This document shows positions 36,785-45,098 of a stretch of DNA of 64,000 nt, piece by piece. This DNA comes from Paraburkholderia caribensis (GTDB lineage: Bacteria > Pseudomonadota > Gammaproteobacteria > Burkholderiales > Burkholderiaceae), in assembly GCF_002902945.1 (NCBI RefSeq), contig NZ_CP026101.1, forward strand, positions 3,038,001 through 3,102,000. The letters run 5' to 3'. A program made the translations under genes and the position numbers. The stretch's first letter is position 1; each line of letters begins with the position of its first letter. The notes under the pieces are model-generated. The model saw nothing but the letters and a program-made list of their open reading frames with translations. It had not been told where the DNA came from and made no database searches.

Positions 36785-38173
36785 ATGTCCGACACCCGCC
36801 CCGACACTCTCTTCGCGCTGACCGCCCTGTCCCCGCTCGACGGCCGTTACGCATCGAAAACCGAAGCCCTGCGCGACTGGCTTTCGGAAGCCGCGTTCAT
36901 GCGCCATCGCGTGAAGGTGGAAATTCACTGGCTGATCGCGTTGTCGCACGCCGGTTTCGCGGAAGTGCCGCGCTTCTCGGAAGCGTCGGAGCAATTCCTG
37001 CTGCAACTCGTCGAACGCTTCACCGCGCATGACGCCGCGCGCATCAAGGACATCGAGCGCGTGACGAATCACGACGTGAAGGCTGTCGAGTACTGGCTGA
37101 AGGAATCGGTGAAGGGTCAGCCGGAACTGGAACGCGCGAGCGAGTTCATCCACTTCGCGTGCACGTCGGAAGACATCAACAACACGTCGCACGGCCTGAT
37201 GCTCGCCGGCGCGCGCGAACACGTGATCCTGCCGGCGCTGCGCGCCGTGCATCAACGCCTCGTCGCGCTGGCGCATGCGCAGGCCGATCAGCCGATGCTC
37301 TCGCGCACGCACGGCCAGCCCGCCAGCCCGACCACGCTCGGCAAGGAAATGGCGAACGTTGCCGCGCGTCTGTCGCGTGCGATCGACCGGATCGCGAAGG
37401 TCGAACTGCTCGGCAAGATGAACGGCGCGGTCGGCAACTTCAATGCGCATCTGTCCGCGTATCCGGAGTTCGACTGGGAAGCGTTTTCGAAGGAAGTCGT
37501 CGAACAGCGTCTGAACCTGACGTTCAACCCGTACACGATCCAGATCGAGCCGCACGATTACATGGCTGAACTGTTCGATGCCGTCGCGCGCGCGAACACG
37601 ATCTTGCTCGACCTCGACCGCGATGTGTGGGGTTATATCTCGCTTGGCTATTTCAAGCAGCGGACGAAGGCGGGTGAAATCGGCTCGTCGACGATGCCGC
37701 ACAAGGTCAATCCGATCGATTTCGAAAACTCGGAAGGGAACCTCGGGCTGGCGAATGCCACGCTGCGGCATCTGGCAGATAAGCTGCCGGTTTCGCGTTG
37801 GCAGCGGGATCTGACCGATTCGACGGTGTTGCGCAATATTGGTGTTGCGTTTGGGTATGCGTTGCTGGCTTATGACGCGCTTAATCGTGGCTTGGATAAG
37901 CTTGAGGTGAATCCGCAGCGGCTGAACGATGATCTCGATGCGACCTGGGAAGTGCTGGCTGAGCCTGTGCAGACTGTTATGCGTCGGTATGGTATCGAGA
38001 ATCCGTATGAGCAGTTGAAGGAGTTGACGCGGGGGAAGGGCATCACGCGGGATGCGTTGCAGACTTTTATTAATGGTCTTGCCATTCCCGCCGATGCTAA
38101 GGAGCGTCTGCTTGCCATGACGCCTGGGTCTTATGTCGGTAAGGCTGCTGAGTTGGCCAAGCGGATCAAGTAA
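36785..38173 (+). CDS. purB: Adenylosuccinate lyase
   Basis: 462-residue fumarase-superfamily enzyme acting at two steps of purine synthesis (SAICAR to AICAR, and adenylosuccinate to AMP). Signature region GSSTMPHKVNPIDFENSEGN near residues 299-318 and the catalytic His in SRTHGQPASPTTLGKE near 170. The start at 36785 (MSDTRPDTLFALTAL) matches the family; a longer frame begins at 36716. G/C content falls in the last third (about 37700-38173), which then runs into the repeat region, but the protein is complete. Confidence 0.96.
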   Translation: MSDTRPDTLFALTALSPLDGRYASKTEALRDWLSEAAFMRHRVKVEIHWLIALSHAGFAEVPRFSEASEQFLLQLVERFTAHDAARIKDIERVTNHDVKAVEYWLKESVKGQPELERASEFIHFACTSEDINNTSHGLMLAGAREHVILPALRAVHQRLVALAHAQADQPMLSRTHGQPASPTTLGKEMANVAARLSRAIDRIAKVELLGKMNGAVGNFNAHLSAYPEFDWEAFSKEVVEQRLNLTFNPYTIQIEPHDYMAELFDAVARANTILLDLDRDVWGYISLGYFKQRTKAGEIGSSTMPHKVNPIDFENSEGNLGLANATLRHLADKLPVSRWQRDLTDSTVLRNIGVAFGYALLAYDALNRGLDKLEVNPQRLNDDLDATWEVLAEPVQTVMRRYGIENPYEQLKELTRGKGITRDALQTFINGLAIPADAKERLLAMTPGSYVGKAAELAKRIK

Positions 38174-39043
38174 CGGTTTATTGCCTGCGGCGGCGTTTGG
38201 TTTTGCTGTTCGCAGGCTTTCAATTTGGTTTGCTTTGCTTTGCGCTTGCGCTTGCGCTTGCGCTGGCATCCGCGATTCGTTAGCGTGCTTCACGCGTCGC
38301 CCCTGTGCGGGGCGGCACCTACTTTTCTTTGCCGCCGCAAAGAAAAGTAGGCAAAAGAAAGCGGCTCACACCGCCAACATTTCTTCTTGCCTGAGGGCCC
38401 CCAAAGGTTCTTACGCTTCACACGGCAACCGCGTGGCCCGTGCTCGTTGCCAGCGCTCTGAATGAGCGCCTCACCCGCTTCACACACCCGTGTTTGAGCA
38501 TGCCGCGCCAGACAGTCCGCCGCCGCCAAGGTGGCAAACTGTGTGTCGGCCCTCGGTGCTCCACACGCTTCACTCCAGACCGATAGCGCACGCGTCCCAC
38601 GCGGTACGAGCGCCACGCTATACGACGCGACAACCTACACACAGTTTGCCACCTGGGCGGCACATACCATTCGCTGCCGCTGGCTCATGTACGGGTGTTT
38701 GAAGTGGGTGAGGCGCTCATTCAGCGCGTTGGCAACGCACACGAACCAGGGCGTTGCCGTGTGAAGGATGGGGACGTTGGGGGCCCGTGGACAAGAACAA
38801 GGGCTGGCGGTGTGAGCCGCTTTCTTTTGCCTACTTTTCTTTGCGGCGGCAAAGAAAAGTAGGTGCCGCCCCGCACAGGGGCGACGCGTGAAGCGAGGTA
38901 ACGCATCGCGGATGCCAGCGAAAACACGAGCAAACCAGAACCAAAACCTGCGCCACGCCCTCCCCACCACCACAAACAAAAACGGCCCGGGCAGCGAATC
39001 CAACCACCGCCACCGGGCCATCAATCAACCGCTACTCCAAACC
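38174..39043. other. Intergenic region with palindromic element copy 2
   Basis: 870 bp between purB and gntK. Almost all of it is the element (38265-38916) and its flanks; a GCGCTT hexamer array lies at about 38240-38263. Short frames in it with RPCAGRHLLFFAAAKK-like sequence occur in all three copies and are repeat translations. Confidence 0.8.
38265..38916 (+). repeat. Large palindromic intergenic element, copy 2 (intact)
   Basis: 652 bp from GGCATCCGCG to CGCGGATGCC, same direction as copy 1. Inner CGTCGCCCC ends at 38295 and 38887. Each arm holds the CCTACTTTTCTTTGC-CGCC-GCAAAGAAAAGTAGG hairpin. The left arm has CGCCAGACAGTCCGCCGCC and the right arm ACATACCATTCGCTGCCGC as direction markers. 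Confidence 0.9.
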
Positions 39044-39538
39044 CTACCTGGCGCGCAACTTACTGAGCGTCTCCTCAACAATCTGCTCGGGCGTCAGTTC
39101 AATACTCACAGTAATAGCCTCATCATCCCCGGGCTCTTCCAGCGTATCGAGCTGGCTCTGCAGCAACGAAGGATCAAAGAAATGCCCAGTACGCGTCTGC
39201 AAACGCTCCTGCAGCACTTCCCGCGAGCCCTTGAGATAGACAAAGCAAACATCCTTATCGCCCGCGCGCAAAACATCGCGATAAGAACGCTTCAGCGAAG
39301 AACAAGTAAAAACCGCATCCTCATGCGCCGCCTGCTTCTCCTCGATCGCCGCGCGAATCGTCCTGAGCCACGGCCAGCGATCTTCATCCGTCAGCGGAAT
39401 GCCGTTGTGCATCTTCTCCTTGTTGGCAGCGCTATGAAACGCGTCGCCATCCGTGAAGCTGCACTTCAGCCGCTCCGCCAGCATTTCGCCAATACGGGTC
39501 TTGCCGGCGCCCGACACGCCCATCGCGATCAAAATCAT
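39044..39538 (-). CDS. gntK: Gluconokinase
   Basis: 164-residue kinase converting gluconate to 6-phosphogluconate. P-loop MGVSGAGKTRIGEMLA near residues 6-21, and the family segments TDGDAFHSAANKEKMHNGIP and CSSLKRSYRDVLRAGD. It feeds the edd-eda pathway encoded just to the right. 10 bp after gntP, so the two are one transcript. Confidence 0.95.
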   Translation of the reverse strand: MILIAMGVSGAGKTRIGEMLAERLKCSFTDGDAFHSAANKEKMHNGIPLTDEDRWPWLRTIRAAIEEKQAAHEDAVFTCSSLKRSYRDVLRAGDKDVCFVYLKGSREVLQERLQTRTGHFFDPSLLQSQLDTLEEPGDDEAITVSIELTPEQIVEETLSKLRAR

Positions 39539-39548
39539 CTGAAACTCC

Positions 39549-40910
39549 TTACAGGACCGCCGCCAACGCGAAGGTCAAACCCAAGCCCATCAGCGAAATG
39601 ATGGTTTCGCAGAGCGACCACGTCTTGAACGTCTGCCCCACCGTCATTCCGAAATACTCCTTGATCAGCCAAAAACCGCCGTCGTTGACGTGCGAGAAAA
39701 TCAGCGAGCCCGAACCCGTCGCAAGCACCAGCAGTTCCGGCTTCACCTGCACGCCGCTCGCCTGCGCGATCGGCGCGACGATGCCGCACGCCGTCGTCAT
39801 CGCAACCGTCGCCGAACCCGTCGCGAGACGGATCAGCGCGGCGACGAACCAGCCAAGCAGCAACGGCGACAAATGCGCAGACGTCGCCGTTTCGACAATC
39901 TGCTTCGAGATGCCGCTATCCATCAGCACGCGACCAAAACCACCGCCCGCGCCGACGATCAGCGTAATGCCCGCGATCGGCGCAAGACATTCGCCGCAGA
40001 ACTTCTGGATCTGCTCGCGGTTGAAGCCGCGGCTCGCGCCAAACGTCCAGAAGCTGACGAGGACGGCAATCAGCAGCGCAACGTCAGACGTGCCGATGAA
40101 CTTCAGCAGATCGTTCGGCGTCGTCTTCGGCGCAAACACGAGATCGGCCCAACTGCCGATCAGCATCAGGATCACCGGCAGAAGAATCGTGAACAGCGTG
40201 ATACCAAAACCCGGCAGCTCGCGCGAGCCCGTCTGATGTTCGGTATCGACGAACTGCGCGGCGAGCGGATTGTTTTCCGCAAGCTTGATATGACGGTGGA
40301 TCAGCAGCGCGAACAACGGACCAGCGACAATCGCCGTCGGCACGCCGACGAGCAGCCCGTACGCGATCGTACGGCCGATGTCCGCGTGATACGCCTGCAC
40401 CGCGAGCAGCGCAGCCGGGTGCGGCGGAATCAGGCCGTGCACGACGGACAGACCCGCGACCATCGGCAGGCCGATCAGCAGCAGCGATTTGCCCGTGCGC
40501 TTCGCGACGTTGAACGCGATGGGAATCAGCAGCACGAAGCCGACTTCGAAGAACACAGGCAAGCCGACGATGATCGCAACGAACATCATCGCCCAGTGAA
40601 TGTTCTTTTCACCGAACCAGTTGATTAGCGTGGTGGCGATGCGCTCGGCACCGCCCGATTCGGCCATCATCTTGCCGAGCATCGTGCCGAGACCAACGAC
40701 GATCGCGATGTGACCCAGCGTGTTGCCGTTGCCCGTTTCGAACGACTTCACGATCGTGCCCGCCGGCATGCCGACGGCAAGACCCAGCAGCAACGACACG
40801 ATGATGAGGACGAGGAACGGATACACCTTGAAGCGCGTGATCATCAGGATCAGCACCGCAATGGCGATCACGGCGTAGATCAGCAGCATGCTGCCGTGGA
40901 CAGCTTCCAT
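39549..40910 (-). CDS. gntP: Gluconate permease, GntP family
   Basis: 453-residue inner-membrane transporter with about 12 hydrophobic segments, starting MEAVHGSMLLIYAVIAIAVL. Typical GntP regions: GLPMVAGLSVVHGLIPPHPA and GAGGGFGRVLMDSGI, and SHVNDGGFWLIKEYFGM near the end. I chose the ATG at 40910 because GGAGGAG precedes it by about 6 nt. Takes up gluconate for GntK. Confidence 0.94.
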   Translation of the reverse strand: MEAVHGSMLLIYAVIAIAVLILMITRFKVYPFLVLIIVSLLLGLAVGMPAGTIVKSFETGNGNTLGHIAIVVGLGTMLGKMMAESGGAERIATTLINWFGEKNIHWAMMFVAIIVGLPVFFEVGFVLLIPIAFNVAKRTGKSLLLIGLPMVAGLSVVHGLIPPHPAALLAVQAYHADIGRTIAYGLLVGVPTAIVAGPLFALLIHRHIKLAENNPLAAQFVDTEHQTGSRELPGFGITLFTILLPVILMLIGSWADLVFAPKTTPNDLLKFIGTSDVALLIAVLVSFWTFGASRGFNREQIQKFCGECLAPIAGITLIVGAGGGFGRVLMDSGISKQIVETATSAHLSPLLLGWFVAALIRLATGSATVAMTTACGIVAPIAQASGVQVKPELLVLATGSGSLIFSHVNDGGFWLIKEYFGMTVGQTFKTWSLCETIISLMGLGLTFALAAVL

Positions 40911-40979
40911 GAAGCTCCTCCTTTGCTTTGTTGGTTTGAATTGCAAAGTGCTGCTGCACCTCGCCCGCTTCCGGATGCA

Positions 40980-41006
40980 GAAAGTGCCTTCTGAGCGAGC
41001 ACTTTC
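40980..41006. promoter_or_regulatory. Possible operator upstream of gntP
   Basis: GAAAGTGC and GCACTTTC, 8-bp inverted repeat with an 11-nt spacer, 70 bp upstream of gntP. AAAGTGC occurs again at 40945-40951. The regulator is not known. Confidence 0.4.
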
Positions 41007-41068
41007 GCGGACGCTGAATTTTACTGTTTGTTGACGTCGGTGGCGCGTGGAATAAACCCGCGCAAAAT

Positions 41069-41118
41069 CAAAAAAAACCTCGCCGCTGCAGCCCGTCAGG
41101 GGCTGAAGCGGCGAGGCT
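41069..41118 (-). terminator. Terminator after eda
   Basis: Minus strand: GCCTCGCCGCTTCAGCCCC pairs with GGGCTGCAGCGGCGAGG, then T8. It separates edd-eda from gntP-gntK. Confidence 0.85.
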
Positions 41119-41165
41119 CGTTACAGCAGCCAGTTACACGCTTGTTCAAAACACTATGCTGCGCA

Positions 41166-41807
41166 TCAGTGTGCAGGTGCTGCCAGTTCGCTCGCAGCGC
41201 GCGCGAGACGCGTGACTTCGTCCCAGTTCTGCGCAGCGAGCGCCGCCTTCGGCGTCAGCCACGAACCGCCCACGCACACTACGTTCGGCAGCGCGAGGAA
41301 GTTCGGCGCGGTTTCCGCCGTGATGCCGCCCGTCGGGCAGAACTTCAACGTCGGGAACGGGCCGTGGAAGGCTTGCAGCATCGGTACGCCGCCCGCCTGT
41401 TGCGCCGGGAAGAACTTGACGATTTCATAGCCGAGTTCAAGTGCGACGATGATGTCGCTCGGCGTCATGACGCCGGGCAAAAGCGGCAAACCGGCGTCCT
41501 GAGCGGCCTTGTGCATGTCTTTCGTGAGTCCCGGCGACACGCCGAACTGCGCGCCCGCCTTTTTCGCCTGCGCGCAATGTTCGGGCCTCGTGATCGTGCC
41601 GACGCCAACGACGATGTCTTCGGCAAGCTGGCTCGCGCGCTCGATCGCCCCGATGCCAGCGGGCGTGCGCAGCGTGATTTCCAGCACCTTCACGCCGCCT
41701 GCGTGCAGCGCGCGCGAAACGTGTTCGCCCTGTTCGACGGTATCGAATGCGAGGACCGGGATCACGGGACCCAGGCGCACGATTTCGCTGACTGTTTTCG
41801 ACGTCAT
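41166..41807 (-). CDS. eda: KDPG aldolase
   Basis: 213-residue class I aldolase splitting 2-keto-3-deoxy-6-phosphogluconate to pyruvate and glyceraldehyde-3-phosphate. The active-site Glu is in VLEITLRTPAG (near 43) and the Schiff-base Lys in YEIVKFFPAQQAGG (near 133), with the phosphate-binding FCPTGGIT. I chose the ATG at 41807, with AAGGAG 7 nt upstream. 19 bp after edd in the same operon. Confidence 0.96.
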   Translation of the reverse strand: MTSKTVSEIVRLGPVIPVLAFDTVEQGEHVSRALHAGGVKVLEITLRTPAGIGAIERASQLAEDIVVGVGTITRPEHCAQAKKAGAQFGVSPGLTKDMHKAAQDAGLPLLPGVMTPSDIIVALELGYEIVKFFPAQQAGGVPMLQAFHGPFPTLKFCPTGGITAETAPNFLALPNVVCVGGSWLTPKAALAAQNWDEVTRLARAASELAAPAH

Positions 41808-41826
41808 CTTCAGACTCCTTTTCGCT

Positions 41827-43725
41827 TTATTTCTGCATTGCGTGGCTGGCTTCGCTCGCCACGGCGTTTGCCGTTCCAGTTGCGTGCGGCGCTTCGCCGA
41901 CGAGCGGCCCGAACACCGACGCGCCCAGCTCAGCCGGCGCCGCCGCCGCACGGAACACACCGAACAGCTCACGGCCAAAGCCCACTTCGTTTTCCGCCTG
42001 ATGCTGCGACACGGCAATCGGACGTGCGGCCCATTCTGCGTCGTCGATTTCGATGTCGAGCACGCCCGCTTCGGCGTCGATCACGAGCGTGTCGCCCGTT
42101 CGCACCTTGCCGAGCGGCCCTTGCAGCAGCGCTTCGGGCGATACGTGAATCACGGCGGGCACCTTGCCCGATGCACCCGACATGCGGCCGTCCGTGACGA
42201 GTGCGACATGGAAACCCTGATCCTGCAACACGCCGAGCAGCGGCGTCAAACGATGCAGCTCGGGCATGCCGTTTGCCCGCGCGCCCTGGAAGCGCACGAC
42301 AGCGATGAAGTCGCGCTTCAGCTCGCCGTTATCGAAGGCTTCCTGCACGGCTTCCTGCGAATCGAACACGATGGCGGGCGCCTTCACTGTCCGATGCTGC
42401 TTCGCAACGGCCGAAATCTTGATCACACCGCGGCCGAGCTTGCCTTGCATCAGACGCAAGCCGCCGTCCGGCTGGAACGGATCGCCGATGGCACGCAGCA
42501 CAGCCGTGTCGTGGCTTTCAGCGGCGGCCGGCACCCACGTCAGCTTGCCGTCGAGCAGTTTCGGCTCTTCCGCGTAGCGCGAAAGGCCTTTGCCGACGAC
42601 CGTGTTCACGTCGTCATGCAGCAGGCCGCCTTCGAGCAGATTGCGGATCAGAAACGCCATGCCGCCCGCCGCGTGGAAGTGGTTCACGTCGGCCTTGCCG
42701 TTCGGATAGACCTTCGCGAGCAGCGGCACCGTTGCCGACAGCGTGTCGAAGTCGTCCCAGTCGATGATGATGCCCGCCGCGCGCGCAATCGCGACGAGGT
42801 GCAGCGTGTGATTGGTCGAGCCGCCCGTCGCGAGCAAACCGACGATGCCGTTGATGATCGCCTTCTCGTCGATCACGTGACCGATCGGCATGTAGTGGCC
42901 GCGATCCACCGTCAGGTCGAGCACGCGTCGCGCGGCCTGCGCGGTCAGCGCGTCGCGCAGCGGCGTATGCGGATGGACGAACGCCGAGCCCGGCAGATGC
43001 AGGCCCATGATTTCCATCAGCATCTGATTGCTGTTGGCCGTGCCGTAGAACGTGCAGGTGCCGTGGCTGTGATACGCGGCGGCCTCGGATTCGAGCAGCT
43101 CGTTGCGGCCGCATTTGCCCGTCGCGAATTCCTGGCGCACTTTGGCCTTGTCGTCGTTCGAAAGGCCGCTCGTCATCGGGCCGGCAGGCACGAAGATGGT
43201 CGGCAGATGGCCGAATTGCAGCGCACCGATCAACAGGCCCGGCACGATCTTGTCGCACACGCCGAGGCACAGTGCCGCGTCGAACATGTTGTGCGTGAGT
43301 GCAACCGCTGTGCTCATCGCGATCACTTCGCGCGAGAACAGCGACAGCTCCATGCCCGCGTTGCCTTGCGTGATGCCGTCGCACATCGCCGGGACGCCGC
43401 CCGCGAATTGCGCGACGCCGCCGTTTTCACGCGCGGCGGCCTTGATGATGTCGGGGAAATCCTTGTACGGCGCATGCGCCGAGAGCATCTCGTTGTACGA
43501 CGAGACGATGCCGATGTTCGGCTGCCGGATCTGCTTGATGACGAGCTTGTCGTTGCCCTCCATGCCGGCGAAGCCGTGCGCGAGGTTCGCGCAGGACAAC
43601 GCGCCGCGCGCCGGGAATTTACCCTGCGCCTGGTCGATGCGTGACAGGTACGCGTGGCGCGTCGGCTTGCTGCGCTCGATCACGCGCTTCGTGACTTTCA
43701 TCAGTTGCGAATGCGGGGAAACCAT
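41827..43725 (-). CDS. edd: 6-Phosphogluconate dehydratase
   Basis: 632-residue Fe-S dehydratase, first specific enzyme of the Entner-Doudoroff pathway. Landmarks of the IlvD/Edd family: the Cys motifs AMCDGITQGNAGMELSLFSR and ALCLGVCDKIVPGLL, and GLLATGGSTNHTLHLVAIAR. The C-terminus has the beta-barrel swivel domain (RMSGASGKVPAVIHVSPEAL). I chose the ATG at 43725 (GGAG upstream); the frame to 43848 is non-family. Divergent from hexR. Confidence 0.96.
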   Translation of the reverse strand: MVSPHSQLMKVTKRVIERSKPTRHAYLSRIDQAQGKFPARGALSCANLAHGFAGMEGNDKLVIKQIRQPNIGIVSSYNEMLSAHAPYKDFPDIIKAAARENGGVAQFAGGVPAMCDGITQGNAGMELSLFSREVIAMSTAVALTHNMFDAALCLGVCDKIVPGLLIGALQFGHLPTIFVPAGPMTSGLSNDDKAKVRQEFATGKCGRNELLESEAAAYHSHGTCTFYGTANSNQMLMEIMGLHLPGSAFVHPHTPLRDALTAQAARRVLDLTVDRGHYMPIGHVIDEKAIINGIVGLLATGGSTNHTLHLVAIARAAGIIIDWDDFDTLSATVPLLAKVYPNGKADVNHFHAAGGMAFLIRNLLEGGLLHDDVNTVVGKGLSRYAEEPKLLDGKLTWVPAAAESHDTAVLRAIGDPFQPDGGLRLMQGKLGRGVIKISAVAKQHRTVKAPAIVFDSQEAVQEAFDNGELKRDFIAVVRFQGARANGMPELHRLTPLLGVLQDQGFHVALVTDGRMSGASGKVPAVIHVSPEALLQGPLGKVRTGDTLVIDAEAGVLDIEIDDAEWAARPIAVSQHQAENEVGFGRELFGVFRAAAAPAELGASVFGPLVGEAPHATGTANAVASEASHAMQK

Positions 43726-43819
43726 CGATGCTCCTTCGTCGCTGGCCTGCGCGCCTTGGCTTGAGCGCTGTACGCCAGATTGGTATCGCGGGAAACGGCC
43801 TGGAAAGCCGACAACCGGG

Positions 43820-43848
43820 ATATTAGTAGAAAAACTACACGCACACAA
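43820..43848 (-). promoter_or_regulatory. Promoter of edd-eda
   Basis: Minus strand: TTGTGT (43843-43848), 17-bp spacer, TAATAT (43820-43825). The HexR-like site lies in the spacer and reaches into the -10. Confidence 0.6.
43823..43839 (-). promoter_or_regulatory. HexR-like operator 1 (edd side)
   Basis: TGTAGTTTTTCTACTAA on the minus strand, with GTAG and CTAC as inverted halves. It sits between the -35 and -10 of the edd promoter. A near-identical site lies at 43958-43973. Confidence 0.6.
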
Positions 43849-43936
43849 TGTGGCAGTTGCTGAATCGGCGTTTGCGGTAAATCCGCCTCTAACCTTTATG
43901 CATTGGCGCTTTCAGGGATATCCACCAACACATAAG

Positions 43937-43946
43937 GGTAATTACC
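43937..43946. promoter_or_regulatory. Short palindrome GGTAATTACC
   Basis: Perfect 10-bp palindrome between the two HexR-like sites. It may be a third binding element; its role is unknown. Confidence 0.3.
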
Positions 43947-43957
43947 TACGGCGTTCT

Positions 43958-43973
43958 TGTAGTTTTTGTACTT
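43958..43973 (+). promoter_or_regulatory. HexR-like operator 2 (hexR side)
   Basis: TGTAGTTTTTGTACTT, sharing TGTAGTTTTTNTACT with operator 1 in the opposite orientation. It overlaps the -35 box of the hexR promoter, which fits autoregulation. Confidence 0.58.
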
Positions 43974-43994
43974 GGTTCATCTATCAGCTATAGT
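43966..43994 (+). promoter_or_regulatory. Promoter of hexR
   Basis: TTGTAC (43966-43971), 17-bp spacer, TATAGT (43989-43994). Start of transcription expected near 44001, giving a short leader. Confidence 0.6.
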
Positions 43995-44027
43995 CCACGC
44001 ATTCTTCAGCATAGTGCGAGATTCCCG

Positions 44028-44873
44028 ATGATGCTGTCCCAGGTGGAAGCGATGCGCGACCAGATGCGCCCTTCCGAGCGCAAGCTCGCCGACTACGTGA
44101 TCGAAGCGCCGCGCGAAGTACTCGACCTGTCGATGACCGAGGTCGCGGCGCGCGCGGGCGTGAGCCAGCCGACCATCGCGCGCTTCTGTCACGCGCTCGG
44201 CTTCTCCGGCTTCCGCGAGTTCAAGATCCGCCTTGCGCAAGGGATAGCAACGGAAGTGCCCGCCGTGTATCGCGACGTGCGCCCCGACGAGCCGACACCC
44301 GGCGTAGCGGCGAAGGTGCTCGACCGGACCATCGGCGCGTTGATCCAGGTGCGCAACAATCTGTCGACCGACAGCGTCGCGGCGGCGATCGAACTGCTCG
44401 CGCACGCAAAGCGCATCGAGTTCTACGGCGCGGGCGGCTCGGGCATTGCCGCGCTCGACATGCAGCACAAATTCTTCCGGCTCGGCATGCCGAGCGTCGC
44501 GTACTCGGACCCACATACGTTTCTGATGTCGGCGGCGTTGCTGGGCGAAGGCGATGTCGTCGTCGCGATCTCGAATACGGGCCGCACGCGCGACATCATC
44601 GACGCGGCGAAATCCGCGCTCGCCGCGGGCGCGAAGGTGATTGCCTTGACACATGGAAATTCGCCGCTTGCGCGGCTCGCGTCGATCGGGCTGTTTGCGA
44701 ACGTAGACGAAGACACCGACATCTTTTCTCCGATGACGTCGCGCACGTCGCACCTCGCGATCGGTGACATTCTGGCTGTCGGCGTGGCGTTGCAGCGCGG
44801 GCCGGAGCTGGCGGAAAAACTGGCTGGTGCGAAGGATCTGATTGCGAGGCGGCGGATCGGGCCGCAGGAGTAG
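44028..44873 (+). CDS. hexR: RpiR-family regulator HexR
   Basis: 281-residue regulator. The N-terminal RpiR HTH is LSMTEVAARAGVSQPTIARF then CHALGFSGFREFKIRL (near residues 34-68). The C-terminal SIS domain, which binds phosphosugars, contains RIEFYGAGGSGIAALDMQHK and DVVVAISNTGRTRDIIDAA. In relatives HexR senses KDPG and represses edd, eda and glucose genes. Its position divergent from edd fits that. Two adjacent ATGs (44028, 44031) cannot be distinguished. Confidence 0.92.
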   Translation: MMLSQVEAMRDQMRPSERKLADYVIEAPREVLDLSMTEVAARAGVSQPTIARFCHALGFSGFREFKIRLAQGIATEVPAVYRDVRPDEPTPGVAAKVLDRTIGALIQVRNNLSTDSVAAAIELLAHAKRIEFYGAGGSGIAALDMQHKFFRLGMPSVAYSDPHTFLMSAALLGEGDVVVAISNTGRTRDIIDAAKSALAAGAKVIALTHGNSPLARLASIGLFANVDEDTDIFSPMTSRTSHLAIGDILAVGVALQRGPELAEKLAGAKDLIARRRIGPQE

Positions 44874-44996
44874 ACCGGCGGCGTTGATGGGAGCATGCAG
44901 CGCTGCTGCATTGATGATCCCGCTATCGCGATCCAGCAGCCACGGCATGCATGCAACAGCCGAAACGCGACGAACGCGAAGCGGACGTACAAATGC

Positions 44997-45028
44997 AAAA
45001 CGGGCTCCTGAAGGAGCCCGTTTCGTTT
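44997..45028. terminator. Bidirectional terminator between hexR and the adhesin gene
   Basis: AAACGGGCTCC-TGAA-GGAGCCCGTTT, followed by CGTTTT on the plus strand and preceded by A-rich sequence. Confidence 0.75.
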
Positions 45029-45098
45029 TGAAGCGTACTGCTGGTGAAGACTGCGCTCAGGCGGCCGTTACTGCACCGCCCTTGCACTTACTTCCCGA

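Noticed and set aside
38240..38263. Hexamer array as a CRISPR-like or VNTR locus
   Set aside because: Units are 6 bp without spacers, and it is only a flank of the palindromic element. No CRISPR array is seen anywhere in the window.
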